A model generated the notes under the pieces. It was not told where the DNA came from and made no database searches. It was given only the letters and a program-made list of their open reading frames with translations. Below are positions 35,057-39,702 of a DNA stretch of 39,702 nt, piece after piece. Position 1 is the stretch's first letter, and each line of letters opens with the position of its first letter. A program made the translations under genes and the position numbers. The stretch is from Aphodosoma sp044433285 (GTDB lineage Bacteria > Bacteroidota > Bacteroidia > Bacteroidales > Paludibacteraceae). The stretch covers positions 1 through 39,702 of the forward strand of contig JAWXTU010000010.1 in NCBI GenBank assembly GCA_044433285.1, read 5' to 3'.

Positions 35057-36760
35057 ATGAAAAAGATATTATTTATTGCTTTGATAGCAACATCATCTAT
35101 AACTGCATACGGTGCACAGGTAGCTGAAACAGAGAATGATACAGACACCACTATAGTTGAACGCAATATTCGCATTGAGAAAGAGTATGCACCTACTATA
35201 AAAGAGACTAAGCGACAAACTATTGCTTATAGTCTTCAAAATCAAACAATAGACAAAAACAGTGTGGAGTATTCAACCTATGCTGCTAGCGTGCACCCAC
35301 AATCATCTTTTTACCCTCTTGAGCCACAAAAACAAGATGTGCTACACAGAGCAAAAACCAAAAACGGATATGCCGCACTAGGATTTGGATATCCTATAAA
35401 TTGGTTGGCTGAAGGATTTATACCTTTTGCATCAACCAGAACAACGTATTTCGATGCTTTTATCAAGCACGACGGACTAGCTGGCAATGGTATGCAGCTT
35501 ATTAACACTGATTTAAACCTATTGTTTATACAAAGTTTATCTAAAGATATGGAGCTGTACTCCACAGCAGGATATAAAAACAAGTTCTACAATTACTATG
35601 GAGATAATGATATTGCAGAAGATAATTCGCTATCGCTGCCAACACTACAATCAATTCATGATGCCAACTTTTTGATAGGACTTAGATCAACACAAAGTAA
35701 GCGAGGTGGATTGCAATATAACTTCAATGTAGGCTATGATATGATGTATTTGCAATATCTTAAAACCAACGAACACCACGTAAACATTGCAGGTACAGTA
35801 GAACAAGAACTATTTAATAATCAGCTATTAATAGATTTTAATTTCAATACCCTATTCTACGGTGAGATAAAAGATATAAATAACGCAGGCTTGAAAAACA
35901 ACCTAGTTTTAAGTATCGACCCATCATATAATATGACAGTTGGCGACCTCAAAATCAAATGGGGAGCTAAAATCAACTTCTCATTCTTGAAAGGACAAGT
36001 AGCCAACATCTCACCAGATATCATTGCAGAGTACAATATCGGCAGCAGATATAATGTATATGGGGGCGTAACAGGTAGTTACAAACAATATTCACTGTCG
36101 TCTACCCTAGAAGAGTGTTTATACTTCAACCCAAGCGAAGAATTAGAATACAACACATATACTCCAGCCGATTTCTTGGCAGGATTTCGTATGAAACCGC
36201 TTGACGGACTGATGATTGACCTTAATGCTCACTATGCACTGGTATATAATGCACATTTCTTCTATAATAAAACATATGAAGTAGATAGCGTTATACAACA
36301 AAGCAATCTATTCACCGCAGCATATTCGAATATGCAACACTTCAACGTTGGAGCACGCGCAAACTACAATATTAAAGATAGATATGTACTACATTTAGAG
36401 GGAAAATACAACTACTATAATGTAAAGGATGCAGATGTAGAGGCTTGGTATATGCCAACATGGGAAGTAAGTGCTGGTGCAGAGATAATTCCGATAGAAA
36501 ATTTGAATATTTATGCAGACTTTTTCTTCGGTGCAGGATACAAAAGTCAGATTTACGAATCGGGTGAATACAAAACTGTTAGCCTAAGCAACAGATACAA
36601 CCTAAATTTGGGAGTATCATATACAGTAGAGAATCGTATGACCATCTTTGTAAAAGGCAATAACATACTAAGTACCATACCATTACTACAATACGAAGAT
36701 TGGTATGGCTACCAAAATTTTGGTGCAAACATACTATTAGGAGTAAAAGTAAATTTTTAA
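35057..36760 (+). CDS. TonB-receptor-like outer-membrane barrel without a plug, TPR partner
   Basis: The 567-residue protein has a signal peptide (1-19, ending YGAQ). A short periplasmic N-terminal segment follows with NIRIEKEYAPTIKETK (about 38-53), a pattern I recall from barrels coupled to large TPR proteins in this phylum. Then comes a barrel of about 430 residues with amphipathic strands and aromatic girdles, ending VNF with terminal Phe. No plug domain, TonB box or CarboxypepD-like domain is seen, so it is not a SusC-type transporter. It lies 66 bases after the TPR gene with no promoter between. Function unknown; a partner of the TPR protein by context. Confidence 0.7.
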   Translation: MKKILFIALIATSSITAYGAQVAETENDTDTTIVERNIRIEKEYAPTIKETKRQTIAYSLQNQTIDKNSVEYSTYAASVHPQSSFYPLEPQKQDVLHRAKTKNGYAALGFGYPINWLAEGFIPFASTRTTYFDAFIKHDGLAGNGMQLINTDLNLLFIQSLSKDMELYSTAGYKNKFYNYYGDNDIAEDNSLSLPTLQSIHDANFLIGLRSTQSKRGGLQYNFNVGYDMMYLQYLKTNEHHVNIAGTVEQELFNNQLLIDFNFNTLFYGEIKDINNAGLKNNLVLSIDPSYNMTVGDLKIKWGAKINFSFLKGQVANISPDIIAEYNIGSRYNVYGGVTGSYKQYSLSSTLEECLYFNPSEELEYNTYTPADFLAGFRMKPLDGLMIDLNAHYALVYNAHFFYNKTYEVDSVIQQSNLFTAAYSNMQHFNVGARANYNIKDRYVLHLEGKYNYYNVKDADVEAWYMPTWEVSAGAEIIPIENLNIYADFFFGAGYKSQIYESGEYKTVSLSNRYNLNLGVSYTVENRMTIFVKGNNILSTIPLLQYEDWYGYQNFGANILLGVKVNF

Positions 36761-36769
36761 TAAAAAATA

Positions 36770-36801
36770 TTTGGCTGGTAGAGAAAAAAGTTGTAACTTT
36801 G
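36770..36801 (+). promoter_or_regulatory. Strong consensus promoter of rplU-rpmA
   Basis: TTTG (36770-36773), a 20-base spacer, then TAACTTTG (36794-36801): a full match to the Bacteroidota -33/-7 consensus, as expected for ribosomal protein genes. The transcript would start near 36808, leaving a 5' leader of about 90 bases. Confidence 0.75.
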
Positions 36802-36817
36802 CAGCTCAATTCGCACA

Positions 36818-36864
36818 GAGGTATTAAGTAGTTCTACTAACCTAGGAGTTAGCACCCTCACCTC
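36818..36864 (+). promoter_or_regulatory. Possible structured leader of the L21/L27 operon
   Basis: GAGGT (36818-36822) can pair with ACCTC (36860-36864), enclosing CTAAC-CTAGGA-GTTAG (about 36836-36852), a 5-bp hairpin. The leader is longer than needed and more C-rich than nearby intergenic DNA (CACCCTCACCTCCCCG). Ribosomal-protein leaders often bind their own product to repress translation. The pairing is seen; regulation is a guess. Confidence 0.35.
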
Positions 36865-36897
36865 CCCGTCTTACAAACTAAAAAAGATACGAATAAA

Positions 36898-37212
36898 ATG
36901 TATGCAATCGTAGAAATCCTTGGACAACAATTCAAGGTAGAAGAAGGACGCAGAGTTTACGTCCACCGTATGGAGAGCGCAGAACGCGGATCTCAAATCG
37001 AGTTAGGAAATGTATTGTTGATTGACAACGCTGGTGAAATTACAGTTGGTGCTCCATCAATCGAAGGTGCAACAGTTACAGCAGAAGTTTTATCTCACGT
37101 ACGTGGTGATAAAGTTCTTGTATTCCACAAAAAACGTCGTAAAGGATACCGTAAATTGAACGGTCACCGTCAAAACTTTACAGAGTTAATGATCAAAACG
37201 ATCAAAGGTTAA
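36898..37212 (+). CDS. rplU: 50S ribosomal protein L21
   Basis: The 104-residue product matches L21: it begins MYAIVEILGQQFKVEEG, has the central VLLIDNAGEITVG, and ends with the basic VFHKKRRKGYRKLNGHRQ segment that contacts 23S rRNA near helix 46. Length is normal. It heads a two-gene operon with rpmA, which starts 27 bases on, under a full-consensus promoter at 36770-36801. The order rplU-rpmA is the usual one in bacteria. Confidence 0.97.
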   Translation: MYAIVEILGQQFKVEEGRRVYVHRMESAERGSQIELGNVLLIDNAGEITVGAPSIEGATVTAEVLSHVRGDKVLVFHKKRRKGYRKLNGHRQNFTELMIKTIKG

Positions 37213-37239
37213 ACCTCAAACAATTAAAATTCAGAAGAA

Positions 37240-37503
37240 ATGGCACATAAGAAAGGCGTCGGTAGTTCGAAGAATGGACGTGAGTCGGAAAGTAAACGAC
37301 TCGGAGTAAAAATTTTTGGTGGTCAATTTGCTAAAGCTGGTAATATCCTAGTTCGTCAACGTGGCACACGTCACAACCCAGGCGAAAACGTAGGTATCGG
37401 TAAAGACCATACACTTTTTGCATTGATTGACGGAACAGTTGTTTTCCGCAAAAAACGCGATAACAAATCATTTGTTTCAGTAGAGCCTATCGCTGCTAAC
37501 TAA
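37240..37503 (+). CDS. rpmA: 50S ribosomal protein L27
   Basis: The 87-residue product is L27, with the conserved start MAHKKGVGSSKNGRESESKR, whose N-terminal tail reaches the peptidyl-transferase centre, and the core FAKAGNILVRQRGTRHNPGENVGIGKDHTLFA. There is no N-terminal extension that would need the Prp protease, unlike Firmicutes L27. It ends 48 bases before the operon terminator at 37552. Confidence 0.97.
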   Translation: MAHKKGVGSSKNGRESESKRLGVKIFGGQFAKAGNILVRQRGTRHNPGENVGIGKDHTLFALIDGTVVFRKKRDNKSFVSVEPIAAN

Positions 37504-37551
37504 TTAACAGAGTAGTTTTTTACAAAACAGAGCGATTATATAAAATAATAG

Positions 37552-37588
37552 AGCGGTGAATTTTATTTTGAAAATTCACCGCTTTTTT
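37552..37588 (+). terminator. Rho-independent terminator of rplU-rpmA
   Basis: A perfect 13-bp stem, AGCGGTGAATTTT (37552-37564) with AAAATTCACCGCT (37571-37583), closes a 6-base loop ATTTTG and runs into TTTTTT (37583-37588). This is a strong terminator. Its loop also carries the -33 element of the next promoter. Confidence 0.9.
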
Positions 37589-37597
37589 GTACCTTTG
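37567..37597 (+). promoter_or_regulatory. Promoter of the DUF4286-ruvC unit, inside the terminator
   Basis: TTTG (37567-37570) lies in the loop of the preceding terminator, and TACCTTTG (37590-37597) follows its U-tract after 19 bases. The transcript would start near 37604 and fold a small hairpin (37612-37620 with 37624-37631, one bulged C) ahead of the gene at 37651. Confidence 0.7.
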
Positions 37598-37650
37598 CAG
37601 GTAGAAAAAAGGGGCGATTTTAGAAATCCCCGTAAATAATAGATAGATTT

Positions 37651-37956
37651 ATGTATATATTCAATACAACATTTGCGATAGAGGAGAAAAACGTAGATAA
37701 ATGGATAAAATACGCACATAATGTATATGTGCCAGAGCTACTTGAATATGGTTTTACAGAGCCTAGAATAATGCGTATATGTGCAAAACCAGAACAAGGG
37801 TATGTAAACTATGCCGTACAATTTGAGGCTGAGACAGAAGAATTTATTAAAAATTGGAGAGAGAAAGAGATGCCCACTTACGAACAAGAGATGCGCAAAC
37901 TCTTCAAAAGTACTGGAGTACTACATTTTTGCACTACAATGGAAGTAGTCTATTAA
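37651..37956 (+). CDS. DUF4286 family protein
   Basis: A small cytoplasmic protein of 101 residues, with MYIFNTTFAIEE at the start and the family-like FEAETEEFIKNWREKEMP in the middle. DUF4286 proteins have an alpha/beta fold of the dimeric ferredoxin-like type and no known activity. The gene sits before ruvC, an arrangement I recall from other Bacteroidales. It ends with EVVY and a TAA, and the last 18 bases including the stop are duplicated in frame immediately after it (37960-37975). No catalytic motif is visible. Confidence 0.8.
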   Translation: MYIFNTTFAIEEKNVDKWIKYAHNVYVPELLEYGFTEPRIMRICAKPEQGYVNYAVQFEAETEEFIKNWREKEMPTYEQEMRKLFKSTGVLHFCTTMEVVY

Positions 37957-37975
37957 TTAGAAGTAGTCTATTAAT
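37942..37975 (+). repeat. 18-bp tandem duplication spanning a stop codon
   Basis: GAAGTAGTCTATTAAT occurs at 37942-37957 and at 37960-37975, period 18 bases. The period is a multiple of three, so the second copy reads EVVY-stop in the same frame as the gene's own ending. This fits a recent slippage duplication. Confidence 0.9.
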
Positions 37976-37993
37976 AATCGAAAATAGAGAACT

Positions 37994-38596
37994 GTGGAGA
38001 ATCGAATAGAGCGTAAAACCAAACCTGCTATTACCCCAGAGAGGATAATACTTGGCATAGACCCCGGCACAACGATTATGGGCTATGGTATCATACGTGT
38101 GGTGGGTAAAAAAGTAGAGCTTATCACATTAGGTGTTTTTGATTTGCACAAAACCAAAGACCACTACCTCACCCTACGCACCATCTTCGAACAGACCACA
38201 GAGCTCATAAAAAAATATCTACCTGATGAAGTGGCTATTGAGGCTCCATTTTTCGGCAAGAACGTACAATCTATGCTCAAACTCGGGCGAGCACAGGGTG
38301 TAGCAATGACAGCCGCACTTATGCGAGATATACCGATTGCAGAATATGCGCCACTAAAGATAAAAATGTCTATCACAGGCAACGGTGCCGCCACAAAAGA
38401 GCAGGTAGCAAAAATGCTCGAACGCCTACTGCATATCTCCAAAGAGAATATGCCCAAACACCTCGATGCCACCGACGGACTAGCTGCTGCTTACTGCCAC
38501 TACCTAGAGACAGCCAACCCCATACAAAAGAGCGGCAAACAATTCCGCAATTGGAAAGAGTTCGCCGCTCAAAATCCTGATAAGGTTAAGAGGTGA
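37994..38596 (+). CDS. ruvC: Holliday junction resolvase RuvC
   Basis: This endonuclease cuts Holliday junctions with RuvAB during recombination repair. The acidic active site is complete: Asp23 in LGIDPGTT, Glu83 in AIEAPFF, and Asp158/Asp161 in HLDATDGLAAAYCH. Start is a GTG at 37994; the next in-frame Met lies after the catalytic Asp, so it cannot be the start. At 200 residues it is a little longer than E. coli RuvC (173), from a basic N-terminal extension and a C-terminal tail (SGKQFRNWKEFAAQNPDKVKR region). ruvA and ruvB are not in the window. It converges with the SUMF1 gene with only 33 bases between and no clear terminator there. Confidence 0.95.
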   Translation: MENRIERKTKPAITPERIILGIDPGTTIMGYGIIRVVGKKVELITLGVFDLHKTKDHYLTLRTIFEQTTELIKKYLPDEVAIEAPFFGKNVQSMLKLGRAQGVAMTAALMRDIPIAEYAPLKIKMSITGNGAATKEQVAKMLERLLHISKENMPKHLDATDGLAAAYCHYLETANPIQKSGKQFRNWKEFAAQNPDKVKR

Positions 38597-38629
38597 GATA
38601 TTATTAATCTAAACTTGCTTTCATATAAA

Positions 38630-39538
38630 TTATAACGATTCTAAAACTAAAGCAAGTCTAAAGCCCAAGAACCCAGAACGTTTATCTGAAGTTTTTATAG
38701 CTCCTGAACTTCCTGCGGCTCTATTAGAGACACGACAATACGTATTGCCGAATCCCCAACCTCCACCACGAATTACACGACAAGTATCTCCTTCTGTAAC
38801 AACTTTATTAATAGGATCTTGCTTACTTGAAGAATAGAAATCAGCATTATACCAATCTAAGCACCATTCCCAAACATTACCACTCATATCATAAATGCCT
38901 AATTCATTAGCATTTTTCAATCCAACCTCTCTTGTAGCACTACCACTGTTCTCATTATACCAAGCAACGTTAGATATATCATCATCTCCTGAATAAAGAG
39001 AAGATAGATTTTTACTACCTCCACGCGCTGCATACTCCCACTCTGCTTCCGTTGGGAGTCTGAAATAATACCCTTCTGGTAATTGATCTGACAACAATGC
39101 ATTTAACTCTGTACAAAATTTCACACACTCTTTATAGCTGATATAATACATTGGATATAAATTCCCTTCTCCATGCAGAGGCCAATCTGTAATTATAGTA
39201 TCGTTCTGGTATGTTAAGGTTACACTATCTCTCTGTTGTAAAATAGTAGTACCCATAACAGCATACCATAACTCTTGAGTTATTTCATGCTGTTCAATAT
39301 AATAACTAGATAGCGAAATATTCTTAACAGAGTCCTCATCACTTGCTGCATATCCCTTTTGTTCAAATGTAGCCCCCATATTAAAAGTACCAGCATCTAC
39401 AAAAATCATATTAAAACTCTCACCTGTAGGTAAAGTAAAAGTCAAATCAGATTCAGATAGTATAACAGTATCTGAAAACTCACAAGATGTTATAAAGAAC
39501 ATCAATAAAAAGCCAAAAAATAAAGATTGTAATTTCAT
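38630..39538 (-). CDS. SUMF1/FGE-domain lipoprotein, probably non-catalytic
   Basis: The 302-residue exported protein has lipobox ITSC (Cys19) and a formylglycine-generating-enzyme (SUMF1) fold from about 40 to 300: FVDAGTFNMGA, EITQELWYAVMG, YRLPTEAEWEYAARGG-like (FRLPTEAEWEYAARGG), GIYDMSGNVWEWCLDWY, RVIRGGGWGFGNTYCRVSNRAAG and GFLGFRLAL at the end. True FGE uses two cysteines at CxxxxC; here the first is Cys (TYC) and the second position is Arg or Ala, so sulfatase activation is unlikely. Related non-catalytic domains occur in the T9SS/gliding protein GldK/PorK; this one stands alone and is not next to other Por genes. It is on the minus strand, opposite ruvC. Confidence 0.85.
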   Translation of the reverse strand: MKLQSLFFGFLLMFFITSCEFSDTVILSESDLTFTLPTGESFNMIFVDAGTFNMGATFEQKGYAASDEDSVKNISLSSYYIEQHEITQELWYAVMGTTILQQRDSVTLTYQNDTIITDWPLHGEGNLYPMYYISYKECVKFCTELNALLSDQLPEGYYFRLPTEAEWEYAARGGSKNLSSLYSGDDDISNVAWYNENSGSATREVGLKNANELGIYDMSGNVWEWCLDWYNADFYSSSKQDPINKVVTEGDTCRVIRGGGWGFGNTYCRVSNRAAGSSGAIKTSDKRSGFLGFRLALVLESL

Positions 39539-39608
39539 AATTTAAAAGTTTAAGTTTATTTATATTTAAGTTATTTAATTCGGTTTCTAAATGCTACTTC
39601 ACAAAAAA

Positions 39609-39656
39609 AAGCGTTATCTACGGATGACATATTTATACCATCCGTAGATAACGCTT
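39609..39656 (-). terminator. Strong terminator for a minus-strand unit beyond the right edge
   Basis: A perfect 18-bp stem (39609-39626 with 39639-39656) closes a 12-base loop. Read on the minus strand it ends in an eight-base T-run (39610-39603), so it stops leftward transcripts entering from beyond 39702. The plus strand has only A-runs after it. The region 39539-39608 upstream of the SUMF1 gene shows no TAnnTTTG promoter I can identify. Confidence 0.85.
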
Positions 39657-39679
39657 AAAAAAAAATAATATCCTTAACT

Positions 39680-39699
39680 ACACTATATATGTATAGTGT
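39680..39699. repeat. Inverted repeat at the window edge
   Basis: ACACTATA (39680-39687) and TATAGTGT (39692-39699) form an 8-bp palindrome with spacer TATG. It is at the window end, so whether it is an operator or a hairpin cannot be told. Confidence 0.5.
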
Positions 39700-39702
39700 G
39701 TG

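Noticed and set aside
1..39702. CRISPR arrays, insertion sequences, prophage or toxin-antitoxin genes
   Set aside because: No spaced repeats, transposase, integrase or phage structural motifs were found in any reading frame I examined.

Overview
The window reads as the chromosome of a low-GC member of the Bacteroidota, most likely order Bacteroidales. The evidence is: promoters of the Bacteroidota type (TTTG, about 20 bases, then TAnnTTTG) before several transcription units; no Shine-Dalgarno pattern; a secreted GH13 enzyme ending in a type IX secretion (T9SS) C-terminal sorting domain; DUF4270 and DUF4286 genes; many outer-membrane beta-barrels and lipoproteins; and a fused KorA plus KorB 2-oxoacid:ferredoxin oxidoreductase. 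The species cannot be fixed from this sequence. Almost all genes run on the plus strand. The exceptions are the ogt-like gene at the left edge and a SUMF1-domain lipoprotein at the right edge.

Layout. (1) 1-784: a minus-strand promoter leading off the left edge, then an O6-alkylguanine-DNA alkyltransferase on the minus strand. (2) 1077-5707: ettA, korA, korB and a hairpin. (3) 5753-6991: a cytosolic-looking transglutaminase-like protein. (4) 7026-9855: a promoter and a secreted GH13 alpha-amylase-type protein. (5) 9919-14764: a promoter, a long leader hairpin, a half-length GT5 glycogen-synthase-like protein, a DUF4270 lipoprotein and a ClpC-type AAA+ unfoldase. (6) 14794-14987: tRNA-Lys(CUU) with its own promoter and terminator. 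(7) 15046-30214: a run of ten closely packed or overlapping genes that could be one 15-kb transcript. It holds gpmI, three SurA/parvulin-family periplasmic folding factors, an OstA/LptA-like protein, a USP-like protein, a LysM plus periplasmic-binding-protein fusion, a small barrel, sbcD and sbcC. (8) 30273-36760: a small barrel, a metallophosphoesterase lipoprotein, a 1017-residue TPR protein and a larger barrel. (9) 36770-37588: rplU-rpmA with a strong promoter, a possible structured leader and a strong terminator. (10) 37567-38596: DUF4286 and ruvC. (11) 38630-39656: a SUMF1 lipoprotein on the minus strand, then an 18-bp terminator serving a minus-strand unit beyond the right edge.

Much of the window concerns envelope building. 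The PPIase/OstA block would fold outer-membrane proteins and move LPS or lipid, and several barrels and lipoproteins could be clients or partners. I see no CRISPR array, insertion sequence, prophage, toxin-antitoxin pair or classical defence system. No clearly new multi-gene system is visible. The most distinctive observations are a terminator whose loop carries the -33 element of the next promoter (37552-37597), an in-frame 18-bp duplication of a gene end including its stop codon (37942-37975), a conserved-looking but apparently non-catalytic half glycogen synthase, a run of hairpins in 5' leaders, and the LysM-binding-protein/barrel pair.
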